Below, piece after piece: positions 17,641 through 27,697 of a DNA stretch of 64,000 nucleotides; positions within the stretch are counted from its first letter, which is position 1; each line of letters starts with the position of its first letter. This stretch comes from Haloarcula argentinensis DSM 12282. GTDB taxonomy: Archaea; Halobacteriota; Halobacteria; Halobacteriales; Haloarculaceae. The notes under the pieces are model-generated. The model worked only from the letters and a program-made list of their open reading frames with translations. It had not been told where the DNA came from and searched no databases. The translations under genes were made by a program, and so were the position numbers. Location of the stretch: assembly GCA_000336895.1 (NCBI GenBank), contig AOLX01000027.1, positions 62,001-126,000 on the forward strand, written 5' to 3'.

Positions 17641-18786
17641 ATGCGCGTCGCCGTTCTCGGAGCCGGATATGCCGGACTCACGCTCGCCAGAAAGCTCGAA
17701 CAGACTCTTCCCGACAGCGTCTCGCTGGTCGTCGTCGACGAACAGACAGAACACCTCGTGCAGCACGAACTCCACAGGGTCGTCCGGCGGCCGTCACTGG
17801 CCGACGAGATCACCGTCGACCTCGATGAGGTACTCGACTGTGAGATTCGACAGGCGAGGGTCACGGATGTAGCGCCCGACGAAGGGACTGCGACGCTGGA
17901 CGGATCGGAGACCCTGTCCTACGACGTGGGTGCGGTGTGTCTCGGTGCGCAGACGGCGTTCTACGACCTCCCGGGCGTACGCGAGCATGCGACGCCGCTG
18001 AAGCGCTTCGACGACGCCCACGAGATCCGCGAGCGCTTTCTCGAACTCGGCGATGGCGACCGTGTGATCGTTGGCGGCGCTGGCCTGTCAGGCGTACAGG
18101 TGGCCGGCGAACTGGCCGAGATGCGCGAGGACAGCGATATCGAGGTCCTCCTGCTCGAACAGGAAGACGCCGTCGGGCCGGCGTTCCCGGCGTCGTTCCA
18201 GTCGGCCGTCCACGATGCGCTGGTCGACGCCGGCGTGACAGTCAGGACCGGCACCGGTGTGGCCGAGGCCGATGCCGACGCCATTACGCTCGAAGACGGC
18301 TCGGACCTAGCAATGGACCAGTTCGTCTGGACCGGCGGTATCGAGGGGTCACCGGCGCTTGACGCCGACCGACCCGTCGTCCGGGCGGACCTCCGACTCG
18401 GCGAGTCGACGTTCGCCGTCGGCGACGCCGCTCGGGTCGTCGACAGCGACGGCGAAGCTGTGCCAGCAAGCGCGGCGGCGGCCATCCGCGAGGCCCGTGT
18501 CGCCGCCGACAACATCGGGACACTCGTCGAGCAGTCACAGGGTAGCCACGGCGAGTTCCAGCCCCGACTGACCCAGTATCAGTTCAACGTGCCAGGCTGG
18601 CTCGTCTCGGTCGGCGACGACGCCGTGGCGAAGGTTGGCCCCTCTGTCCTCACCGGGCGGGCCGCGCTGGCGCTCAAGACGACTGTCGGCGCGGGCTATC
18701 TGGGAACGGTGGGAGCCGTCCAGAACGCGGTCGATCTCGTCAGTGAGGAACTGGACCTCAACGGTGGTGAAGCTGAACATGAGTGA
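17641..18786 (+). CDS. NAD(P)/FAD-dependent oxidoreductase, NDH-2-like
   Basis: This 381-residue flavoprotein resembles type II NADH dehydrogenases, which oxidise NADH at the membrane without pumping protons. The N-terminal FAD-binding motif is GAGYAGLTLARKL, the second nucleotide-binding motif is VIVGGAGLSGVQVAGEL, and FAVGDAARV is the FAD-binding segment near the C terminus. The C-terminal region contains a hydrophobic stretch that may help membrane association. Such an enzyme could supply the respiratory chain with electrons from NADH, which the window's complex I, lacking NuoEFG, cannot accept directly; that link is inference. Confidence 0.85.
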   Translation: MRVAVLGAGYAGLTLARKLEQTLPDSVSLVVVDEQTEHLVQHELHRVVRRPSLADEITVDLDEVLDCEIRQARVTDVAPDEGTATLDGSETLSYDVGAVCLGAQTAFYDLPGVREHATPLKRFDDAHEIRERFLELGDGDRVIVGGAGLSGVQVAGELAEMREDSDIEVLLLEQEDAVGPAFPASFQSAVHDALVDAGVTVRTGTGVAEADADAITLEDGSDLAMDQFVWTGGIEGSPALDADRPVVRADLRLGESTFAVGDAARVVDSDGEAVPASAAAAIREARVAADNIGTLVEQSQGSHGEFQPRLTQYQFNVPGWLVSVGDDAVAKVGPSVLTGRAALALKTTVGAGYLGTVGAVQNAVDLVSEELDLNGGEAEHE

Positions 18787-18915
18787 ACACCTCGCTAAAC
18801 CCTCCAGCAGTGCTCAAATCCGGTGACCCTGCTGCATACAGCGCGCGTATCGACCGATGGTCTGTCGCTGAAAACAGAGGCTGTGGATCGGTCGGTTCAC
18901 AGGCGGCAGTTCGCG

Positions 18916-19128
18916 TCAGTTCTCGTTATTCGGGTCGAAGGCATAATAGACGATAGCCATCGCGACACCCATCGCGACCGGCCCAAAACTCCCGCTGCCG
19001 GGCAACAGAAGACGAACGGCAAACACGCCCACAGCGGAGACGAAACCGATAAGAAGGGCGTATGAGAGGCGAGACAGCCCACGGACTCGATCATCCGCCT
19101 GTCGGTACAGACTTCGTAGGGCCTCCAT
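18916..19128 (-). CDS. Small two-helix membrane protein, unknown
   Basis: This 70-residue protein from ATG 19128 has a charged N terminus (MEALRSLYRQADDRVRG) and two hydrophobic segments (YALLIGFVSAVGVFAVRLLL and FGPVAMGVAMAIVYYAF). No family is recognised. It has a sound start and typical haloarchaeal composition. Confidence 0.6.
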   Translation of the reverse strand: MEALRSLYRQADDRVRGLSRLSYALLIGFVSAVGVFAVRLLLPGSGSFGPVAMGVAMAIVYYAFDPNNEN

Positions 19129-19306
19129 ACACGTGCGTATTGTAGGCAGCGGTATGTCTCTTGTCCTCGGGCGTACCAACAGCCCTGTCATACTGTCGAG
19201 AGTGCGACCGGAACGGTAGCGCCCGGCGGCTACACATTCCGCACCACGGATGGCACTGAGGGTGGTTCTGAATGGCTGCAACAGAGCGGCAAAACAGTAG
19301 GGCGCG

Positions 19307-20293
19307 TCAGTTCTCGCCGTCCGCGGTTGCGTTCCCGAGCACGTCGTCGGGTTCGATCCAGATGACGAACTCGTCTTCGCCGTCGCGGTCGACGACACCG
19401 TTGATGTAATCGCCGTCGACTGGGGCGGTGTTCACTTCGGATTCGGCGACAGGTACGACCTGACGGACCTCGTCGACGATCCATCCCATCGCGCCCTGTT
19501 CCTCGAACACACCTGCATCAAAGACGACGATGAGGTTCTCTGACCCGTCGCTGTCGATGTCCATCATCTCCTTGGGGTTGAGGATCGTCGTAATCTGCCC
19601 CCGGAGGTCGACGACGCCCTCGACGTAGTCATCGGTGTTGGGGACGCGAGTGACCGTTTCGCGTTTGACGATCTCCTCGACGTAGTCGATGTCGAGACAG
19701 TAGTACTCGTCGCCGAGCGCGAATTCGAGGACCCGGACCAGTTCCTCTGTCTGGGTCGCCTCGTCGTCGATAGCCGCAGCGCGAGCGCCACCCTCGGTCG
19801 TGGCGGTGTTGTCCGACGCCATTGCCTCCTCGATGAGTTCCTGGTCCGGCAACTCGACGCCGGTCGGGCCCTGCATCGGGCTGGCCGACGCCGAAAGGTC
19901 GTCCGTCGGCTGGTCGACGGCTCCAGTGTCGGTGTCGTCGGCCGTTACCTGTGCGGAGGCCTCGGCCGCTCGCTGTGCGGCAGCCATCGCGTCAGTATCG
20001 CTCTGGCCAGTGGCTGTGCCGTTGGCGTCGGTGGCGCTGCCGCCGTCGTTGTCGGCCTGTCCATCGGCTGCAGACGCTTCGTCAGCCGTGTCGTCGCTGG
20101 CGGCGGCCGTCGAGTCCGCGGTGGCGGCCTCACCTGCCGTCTCCTCGGTTTCGCCTTCGTCGCCGGGCTGCTCACCGGACCCATCCGCGGAGGCGTTGTC
20201 TGTCTCCTCGGTGTCGTCGGTAGTTTCTGCTTTGTTCCCCTCGCGCATCTGCCGGATGCGCTCCGCCCTGTCCATGCGTTCGTCGTCACTCAT
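19307..20293 (-). CDS. cheW: CheW-domain protein with long acidic disordered N terminus
   Basis: CheW domains couple chemoreceptors to the kinase CheA. Here the domain is C-terminal (about residues 185-325), with the characteristic EYYCLDIDYVEEIV and VEGVVDLRGQITTILN. The first 180 residues are low complexity, rich in Asp, Glu, Ser, Thr and Ala, and probably disordered. The start codon overlaps the parA stop by four bases, so the two proteins are translationally coupled. Pairing with ParA suggests placement of the chemosensory array in the cell, as ParC/ParP systems do in Vibrio; that is inference. Confidence 0.85.
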   Translation of the reverse strand: MSDDERMDRAERIRQMREGNKAETTDDTEETDNASADGSGEQPGDEGETEETAGEAATADSTAAASDDTADEASAADGQADNDGGSATDANGTATGQSDTDAMAAAQRAAEASAQVTADDTDTGAVDQPTDDLSASASPMQGPTGVELPDQELIEEAMASDNTATTEGGARAAAIDDEATQTEELVRVLEFALGDEYYCLDIDYVEEIVKRETVTRVPNTDDYVEGVVDLRGQITTILNPKEMMDIDSDGSENLIVVFDAGVFEEQGAMGWIVDEVRQVVPVAESEVNTAPVDGDYINGVVDRDGEDEFVIWIEPDDVLGNATADGEN

Positions 20294-21195
20294 GCTGGTA
20301 CCTCTGTGTCGGTAAAGCCGAACTGCTCGTCGAGTTCAGCGGCGATGTCCTCGAAGACAGCCGCCATGTCACACGATTCCTCGGTCGCGAAGATAGACTG
20401 GCCAGCGCTGAACGCGCGCTGCAGCGCCACCCGCTTGCGGACCTCCCAGACGGGACTGTCCGGGAACGCCATGTTGAACCATTCGAGCATCGTCTCGTCT
20501 TCGGACGTCGTTTCGACCCGATTGGCGACGACGCCGAGCGTGTTGATTGACGCGTCGGTCTGGCGCTCCATCGCGGCCATCTGGTCCATCAGCAACTCGA
20601 TGGCCCGTTCGGAGGTGGCCTCAGTCAGTGCGGGAATGAGGACGTTCTGTGCGGCGTACATGCCGGTGTCGGTTAGCTTCCCGTAGAACGGCGGGCAGTC
20701 GATGATAACGTAGTCGTAATCGGCGTCGAGCGTCGACAGCGCCCGGTCGAGCGTATCGAGCGCGTGTGACCCCGTAACCATCTCCGGCGTGATGTTGATA
20801 GCGAACGAGGCTAGCGCGGCCTGGTCGATATCCCCACCCTGTGTGTTGACCCGGGCGATGAGGTCGGCGATGGTCAGTTCGTGCTCGGCCTGGAGCATGT
20901 CGATGCTGGAGGGGATCACGTCCATCTCCTCGCCCTCGCAGATAAGCTCGCCCAGCGCCGATGGATCGCCGGTCAGTGCGTCGAATAGCGTCGGCGGGTC
21001 GGCGTCGTACGCCTCGACGAGGCCGACGCCTTCCGTGGCGTTGCCCTGCGGGTCGAGGTCGATAAAGAGGACGTCCCGGCCGCGGTCGTTCAGTGCACCG
21101 GCTACGTTGATAGCAACTGTCGTCTTTCCGGTCCCGCCTTTTGCGTTGGTCACACAGAAGCGGGCTGGACCGGTTTCTGATTGCCGGTTCATCAT
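20290..21195 (-). CDS. parA: ParA/MinD-family ATPase
   Basis: This protein of about 301 residues has the deviant Walker A motif KGGTGKTTVAINVA, switch I FIDLDPQGNATEG and switch II YDYVIIDCPPFYG, which define ParA/Soj ATPases. These proteins position plasmids, chromosomes or protein arrays by nucleotide-dependent gradients. No ParB or centromere gene is adjacent. Instead the gene overlaps a CheW-domain gene, which favours a protein-cargo role. The start is ATG 21195 or 21192, about 30 bases after a good TATA element; the frame upstream to 21225 runs into that promoter. Confidence 0.9.
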   Translation of the reverse strand: MMNRQSETGPARFCVTNAKGGTGKTTVAINVAGALNDRGRDVLFIDLDPQGNATEGVGLVEAYDADPPTLFDALTGDPSALGELICEGEEMDVIPSSIDMLQAEHELTIADLIARVNTQGGDIDQAALASFAINITPEMVTGSHALDTLDRALSTLDADYDYVIIDCPPFYGKLTDTGMYAAQNVLIPALTEATSERAIELLMDQMAAMERQTDASINTLGVVANRVETTSEDETMLEWFNMAFPDSPVWEVRKRVALQRAFSAGQSIFATEESCDMAAVFEDIAAELDEQFGFTDTEVPA

Positions 21196-21224
21196 CCAAG
21201 TATCCACAGGTCGACTCCGAGTCA

Positions 21225-21234
21225 CTATAAAAAT
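21225..21234 (-). promoter_or_regulatory. TATA box of the parA-cheW operon
   Basis: Read on the minus strand this is ATTTTTATAG, located 30-40 bases before the parA start codon. It is the clearest promoter for the two-gene operon and implies a leaderless or nearly leaderless mRNA. Confidence 0.6.
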
Positions 21235-21365
21235 GTGGTCCCGATTATCAACGTCGCAACTGGGGGACGGAACGCGGACGAGACTGAAACACCCGCGAGC
21301 GTATGCATGACGGCCGTCTGACGGTGTGCAAGATTTATCATTGTGTAGATTGAAGAGTCAGTATC

Positions 21366-21851
21366 ATGACCATCAACCCGCGCGATTACGACCTCGACGA
21401 GTTACGGAAGATGGCTCGTCAGCGGGGCAACGGGATGGGCGACGAGGACGTCCCGGACCCGACGGACCTGGACATGGGGCTCGACGACTCCGAGGAAGAA
21501 GTGCTCGCCGGGAGTTCCTTTCGCTCCGGGCTGTACCGTGAACTGCTGCCGTTCCTCGGTGGTGACGCACAGGAGAAGCCCTACCTCGAAACGCTGCCCG
21601 AGACCTACGCTGCGGAGTTCGTGGTCTTCGAGTGGCTCGAGTTCCTGCTGATGCACTCCGGGTATCAGGGGGCCGACGAAGCGCTCGATTACTACCGCTC
21701 CATCGACTGGATAACCGAGGACGTACAGGACGACCTCTCGGATTACCTGCTTGGCATCGACGAGTCGGCGACCAACGACGACAACGAACTGAGCGTCGAC
21801 GACCACATGCTGAGTCTCGTCTACATCGCGAAGCTCACTGCGATGACGTAA
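21366..21851 (+). CDS. FlaD/E-domain (archaellum accessory-like) protein
   Basis: This 161-residue protein contains, at about residues 75-140, the block YLETLPETYAAEFVVFEWLEFLL followed by ALDYYRSIDWITEDVQDDLSDYLLG. That matches the conserved C-terminal domain of archaellum accessory proteins ArlD/ArlE (FlaD/E). These cytosolic proteins link the archaellum motor to the chemotaxis machinery. The remaining N-terminal part is acidic and probably flexible. No archaellum operon is present here, so this is a stand-alone copy next to parA-cheW (divergent) and the actin homologue. A TATA-like GATTTATC lies near 21331. Confidence 0.8.
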   Translation: MTINPRDYDLDELRKMARQRGNGMGDEDVPDPTDLDMGLDDSEEEVLAGSSFRSGLYRELLPFLGGDAQEKPYLETLPETYAAEFVVFEWLEFLLMHSGYQGADEALDYYRSIDWITEDVQDDLSDYLLGIDESATNDDNELSVDDHMLSLVYIAKLTAMT

Positions 21852-21958
21852 CCTTCGTTTTCAGTACCAATTCTGTCCGTCGAATCCCCGATACTGAGGG
21901 GGGACGCAGTATCAGTTACCCGAGGGGACAGCTATCAGTCCTGAATACTAGGGAGAGG

Positions 21959-21966
21959 ATATATAT
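21959..21966 (+). promoter_or_regulatory. TATA box of the salactin gene
   Basis: ATATATAT lies 27-34 bases before the ATG at 21993, the distance expected for a leaderless transcript. Confidence 0.6.
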
Positions 21967-21970
21967 CGGG

Positions 21971-21989
21971 CGGTCGACAAAGACGACCG
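21971..21989 (+). promoter_or_regulatory. Inverted repeat between TATA box and salactin start
   Basis: CGGTCG (21971-21976) and CGACCG (21984-21989) are perfectly complementary with a seven-base spacer. The repeat fills the space between the TATA box and the start codon, so a bound protein would block the promoter. In a longer transcript it would instead form a hairpin. Confidence 0.4.
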
Positions 21990-21992
21990 TAT

Positions 21993-23087
21993 ATGAGTGA
22001 CGAGGATGCGGACGACGACACCGGGTCCGAATCGGACGCCGGTGTGTCGTCGGACGGCGCTGCCGCTGTTCCGGTCGGGGTCAAGCTCGGGAGCACCCGG
22101 ACCGTCATTGCCCTGCCGGGCGAACACGGCACGGAGAACCGGATCATCAAGACACTAACGTGCATGGCAACGTACGAGGACGCCCTGACCGGCGAGGAAA
22201 AGGTCCTCTACGGCGAGGAAGCGGCCCGCGAGTATCCAGACCGCGTCGAGTACATGCTTCGGTCGGGGCTTCCCGAGGACGCCGACCGGGCCGAGATGAC
22301 CAAGACGTTCTTCGAGGCCATCATCGAGGAGCACGACATCCCGGCAAACAGCGGCGTGGTGTACGCCATCCCGACCATCGACAATCCGACCGGGCTGGAG
22401 AACCTCCAGAACGTCATCGAGAACTCCTCTATCGGGCTGGACCTCGTCGAGAGCTACCCGGAGTCGCTGTGTGGCTCCATCCCGGCCTTCGGCGACGATC
22501 TCGAAGCTATCGACGAGATCTTCGTCTCCGTCAACATGGGATCGACGAACCTCGAAGCCTCCGCGTACCGACGGGGCGAGCAACTCTCTCCGTTCACGAC
22601 GGGCGCGGTGACCGGAAACGAAGTCGACCGGATGATCGCCAACTACGTCGAGGAAGAAACGCAGGGCCGTGTCAACATCGACAACCAGACCGCCCGCGAA
22701 TACAAGGAAGAACACGCCGACTTCGTCGACTTCGAGCCGTTCACGGACATCATCCAGCAGCCCGGCGGCGGCTCACACGAGTTCACCATCGAGCGCTCAG
22801 TGATGGACGCGGTCAACGAGTACCTCGACGACGCCGTCGACGAACTGGCGAACACGTTCCTGCCGGAACTGGCGAACGATTACATGAAAGTGTACCAGCT
22901 CGCGCTGGACCGACCGATCGCCATCACCGGTGGCATGGCCTGCATCCCCGGTATCGTCGACGAGTTCGAAGAACGCCTCAGCGCGGAGCTGAACCGCGAC
23001 ATCGATGTCATCGCTGCTGAGGAACCGGACATCGCACCCACCATCGGCGCACAGCGGATCGCAGCGCGCCTCGTCGAGACCAGCTAG
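21993..23087 (+). CDS. Salactin-like actin/MreB homologue
   Basis: This 364-residue protein has actin-family architecture: a phosphate-1 loop VGVKLGSTRTVIAL (28-41), a phosphate-2 loop VSVNMGSTNLEASAY (178-192) and an adenosine motif ITGGMACIPG (311-320). In MreB and actin, phosphate 1 carries an Asp (DLGT) and phosphate 2 another (DIGGGT). Here they are Lys31 and Asn181, so nucleotide handling may be unusual. It resembles salactin of Halobacterium salinarum, a dynamically unstable filament former that grows from cell poles and affects DNA distribution. The first 25 residues are acidic and disordered. Confidence 0.82.
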   Translation: MSDEDADDDTGSESDAGVSSDGAAAVPVGVKLGSTRTVIALPGEHGTENRIIKTLTCMATYEDALTGEEKVLYGEEAAREYPDRVEYMLRSGLPEDADRAEMTKTFFEAIIEEHDIPANSGVVYAIPTIDNPTGLENLQNVIENSSIGLDLVESYPESLCGSIPAFGDDLEAIDEIFVSVNMGSTNLEASAYRRGEQLSPFTTGAVTGNEVDRMIANYVEEETQGRVNIDNQTAREYKEEHADFVDFEPFTDIIQQPGGGSHEFTIERSVMDAVNEYLDDAVDELANTFLPELANDYMKVYQLALDRPIAITGGMACIPGIVDEFEERLSAELNRDIDVIAAEEPDIAPTIGAQRIAARLVETS

Positions 23088-23269
23088 GGATTCCGCCAGC
23101 AGTCCAGCCACCGCTCGATTCTGGGCTCGGACTGTGCCATTTTGTGACCGCGATCGGTCGAGAGCAGTTCGAACACGTCGGTGTCGATTCCGAAGCTGGT
23201 CGCGTCCGTTGCGAGGTCACCACCCTGTCGCTTCTGAGATGAACCCCCGCCGAGACTGGTACGTGGCAT
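23084..23269 (-). CDS. Possible small protein, unknown
   Basis: This is a 61-residue frame from ATG 23269 (MPRTSLGGGSSQKRQGG) convergent with the salactin gene, with stop regions overlapping by a few bases. The middle part (FGIDTDVFELLSTDRGH) has good haloarchaeal codon use and acidity, but no family is recognised and no clear promoter is visible. It could be a genuine small regulator or a chance frame. Confidence 0.4.
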   Translation of the reverse strand: MPRTSLGGGSSQKRQGGDLATDATSFGIDTDVFELLSTDRGHKMAQSEPRIERWLDCWRNP

Positions 23270-23560
23270 ATGCTCGGCTACGGCAGCTTGATACCTAAAG
23301 CCAAGTCAGACACCCGTCTGCCGGCTGACGGACGGCGTGACGAGACGCGTGGGGTATCGACGGCCGCGGCCTTGACGGCGACGCGACGATGAAATTCACT
23401 TTGAGTTTATATTAATTTACTACGCCAGTATCAGAATACATAAGTCAAAATCAAACCCTCAGACGCATTCTGACCCGATAATGGAAAAATTATCAGATTA
23501 GATAATCTGGAGACAGATCCACCCGATGTTCTCACTAGTACCGGTTCGGGCGGGCTCTTC
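23270..23560. other. AT-rich intergenic promoter region
   Basis: This stretch has no recognisable gene. Bases about 23385-23530 are markedly AT-rich for this genome and contain several TATA-like runs (for example near 23407-23420). They also hold the palindrome at 23494-23509. It probably contains the promoter of the next gene. Confidence 0.5.
23494..23509. promoter_or_regulatory. 7-bp inverted repeat upstream of the PH/helical-repeat protein
   Basis: CAGATTA and TAATCTG flank a two-base centre (GA). The repeat is 52-67 bases before the TTG start of the next gene, within the AT-rich region, and is a candidate operator. Confidence 0.35.
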
Positions 23561-24970
23561 TTGACCGGATATCTCCACGACGAGCCGGCACTGGCAGCCG
23601 TCGACGACGACGAAACCCCACGGTTTGCTCTCACCAGCCGCAAGCACGGCGTCGAAATCGGCACCTCAGAGTCAAGTGAGGCTGTGCGGCCGGGCAGCAA
23701 CTACCGAATGGTCGGCGTCGTGACTGACAAGCAGGTCCTGTTGCTGGTGGGCGACGACGACGGCGACAGGCGGTTCGCCATCCCGCACGTCGATATCGAC
23801 CAGGTCGCGGGTGACCACTCCCTGGGCCACGGCCAGATCACGTTCCGGCGGTGCGGTGAGACTGAGTGGCGGGTTCACTGTGGCAAGCAGGGAATCGTCG
23901 ACCTGACCGCGTATCTCTCACACGCGTCACAGGCGTGGGTCCGCGTCGAGAACATCTTAGACGAGGTCAAGCGGATGCTGGTGACGGCGACAGAGCAGCG
24001 CGATCAGGGAGACTACGAGCAAGCACTGGCGACGGTGCTGGAAGCCGGGGACCGTCTCGACGCGGCCGGGGAGACAGCTACCGAGTTCGGGCCACCCGGC
24101 GATACAAACGCGCTCGAAGACCGGGTTACGACGGTGCAGGAGCGCCATATTGCGACCCTCACGGAAGTCCGTCGCAGCCGCGCCCGACGGGCGGTCGACA
24201 CCGGTGAGCAACACTGGCGGGGGAACGATTTCGAAGTGGCGTACGACGCCTACGAGGCGGCGCGAGCAGAGTACGATGAGATCTTTTCGCTTCCGACGGA
24301 GGGCGTCCCCGAACTCGCCGACATCCGTGCCGAGCGGGACCGGCTCGAAACAGTCATCGAGGACCTCAAACAGTCACCGCTGCGCACTGCGGCTGCAGCC
24401 GACAACGAGGCTGTCGCGGCGGAAGACCCCGCTGTCGCCGCCGAACACTGGGCCGAGGCGCTCGAAGCCTACCGAGACGTCCTCGAACTCGACTGGGGGG
24501 CGGACCAACGGCGGTTCGCTGGCGACCCCAAGCGGGTCCGGGACCGACTGGGGACCGTCGCGGAGAACCTCGTCACCGCCCGGCGGACAGTCGCGACGGA
24601 CGCGATGGAGGCAGGGGACTGGTACGCCGACGCCAGCCAGCCCGACGCCGCGTTAGCGGAGTACAAGACGGCGAAGGCGGCGTTCGAAACTGCCCTGGTA
24701 GACGCTAGAGACTGTTATCCGGACGCCACCGACCACCTCGAAGCGGAACTCGATGCCGTGGAACAGCGGCTCTCACGGGCGAAAGCCAGACTCGATGAGG
24801 AACCCGTCGACGTGGACGACCGCTTCGACGGGACCGAGACAGCGCCGGACGTGGATATCACGACCGCCGACGAACGCTCGCCGTCGGCGACTGACACGAC
24901 CGACCGCTCGGATACCGAGAACGGTAGTACCGACGCAAAAGTCGACCCGACGGGCCACGGCGGATCATAG
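23561..24970 (+). CDS. Haloarchaeal protein with PH-like N terminus and helical repeats, unknown
   Basis: This is a 469-residue protein. Residues about 20-120 look like a beta-rich PH/GRAM-like domain (FALTSRKHGVEIG, LLLVGDDDGDRRFAIPHVDIDQV, ITFRRCGETEWRVHCGK). Residues about 130-430 are helical, with repeated Ala/Glu-rich pairs resembling TPR or MIT-type hairpins (EQRDQGDYEQALATVLEAGDRL, NDFEVAYDAYEAARAEYDEI). The tail is acidic and disordered. The start appears to be TTG at 23561; no ATG or GTG exists in frame upstream before a stop at 23471. Function unknown; a scaffold role is plausible. Confidence 0.65.
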   Translation: MTGYLHDEPALAAVDDDETPRFALTSRKHGVEIGTSESSEAVRPGSNYRMVGVVTDKQVLLLVGDDDGDRRFAIPHVDIDQVAGDHSLGHGQITFRRCGETEWRVHCGKQGIVDLTAYLSHASQAWVRVENILDEVKRMLVTATEQRDQGDYEQALATVLEAGDRLDAAGETATEFGPPGDTNALEDRVTTVQERHIATLTEVRRSRARRAVDTGEQHWRGNDFEVAYDAYEAARAEYDEIFSLPTEGVPELADIRAERDRLETVIEDLKQSPLRTAAAADNEAVAAEDPAVAAEHWAEALEAYRDVLELDWGADQRRFAGDPKRVRDRLGTVAENLVTARRTVATDAMEAGDWYADASQPDAALAEYKTAKAAFETALVDARDCYPDATDHLEAELDAVEQRLSRAKARLDEEPVDVDDRFDGTETAPDVDITTADERSPSATDTTDRSDTENGSTDAKVDPTGHGGS

Positions 24971-25156
24971 TCCCCGCCAGCCACCCATTCTCGGCTCACC
25001 GTCTACTGTCTGTGCTCATCCACGCTCTGGAGACCTGTGTAGTGACGGTGCTATCGCTATAGATCGAGGGCTTCTGCGGGGAACCATGCGACGAGATAGC
25101 ATAATTCAGCCGTGTCAGACCGTCTCTCGCCCGGACCGACTATGGTCAGGAGAAAA

Positions 25157-25163
25157 TTTATAT
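25157..25163 (+). promoter_or_regulatory. TATA box of the small zinc-ribbon gene
   Basis: TTTATAT lies 27-33 bases before the ATG at 25190, consistent with leaderless transcription. Confidence 0.55.
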
Positions 25164-25189
25164 CCTTCAGTAGAATATATACAATTATA

Positions 25190-25324
25190 ATGGATTGCAC
25201 CAACTGTGGCACACGGATGTCATACAACGACCAGACGACAAAGCTCACCGAGTTCGTCTGTCCCAGCTGTCACGAAACGGTCATCGACTGGAAGGCCGAG
25301 GCCCGCAACGCTCGCGTCCACTGA
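25190..25324 (+). CDS. Small zinc-ribbon protein
   Basis: This 44-residue protein starts MDCTNCGTRM and has a second knuckle VCPSCHET, giving a CxxC-x(n)-CxxC zinc ribbon. It is a typical haloarchaeal small zinc-finger protein of unknown role. The promoter at 25157-25163 supports the start at 25190 and not the longer frame from 25112. Confidence 0.7.
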   Translation: MDCTNCGTRMSYNDQTTKLTEFVCPSCHETVIDWKAEARNARVH

Positions 25325-25524
25325 CCGGTCCCGCTCGCTTTTTCATCGATAGTCCGCTGTCAGCCACTGCTCCGACTATTGATTTCGTCCTCGTTGTCTC
25401 TCCACTGTCGTAACCGGGTAGGACTACACTGTAGGTAGCTACTGATTGCCGGGCGGTCTGCTGGCCACAGCCACGACGGTAACCACAAGAGCGTGCATAT
25501 TCGCTCAGAAACGATTGCCGAATG

Positions 25525-25542
25525 TTTTTATATTTCAGGAGG
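25525..25542 (+). promoter_or_regulatory. TATA box and Shine-Dalgarno-like run before the GH32 gene
   Basis: TTTTTATAT (25525-25533) is about 26 bases before the ATG at 25555, so a leaderless start is expected. An AGGAGG run (25537-25542) lies between the two. If the mRNA begins near the ATG the run is not transcribed; a start a little upstream would make it a usable ribosome site. Confidence 0.5.
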
Positions 25543-25548
25543 GGATAA

Positions 25549-27666
<2,118 letters not shown>

Positions 27667-27676
27667 GCAGCGCCTG

Positions 27677-27682
27677 AAAAAA
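27677..27682 (-). terminator. T tract after the GH68 gene
   Basis: Six A residues on the plus strand give six T residues on the minus strand, 16-21 bases after the GH68 stop codon. It fits a terminator for the minus-strand gene in the 31-base convergent gap. Confidence 0.4.
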
Positions 27683-27697
27683 CCGCTTTGAGACTCC

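Noticed and set aside
17472-17864. Upstream extension of the methyltransferase frame
   Set aside because: It overlaps the well-supported flavoprotein gene and the divergent promoter region, and its translation lacks haloarchaeal character.
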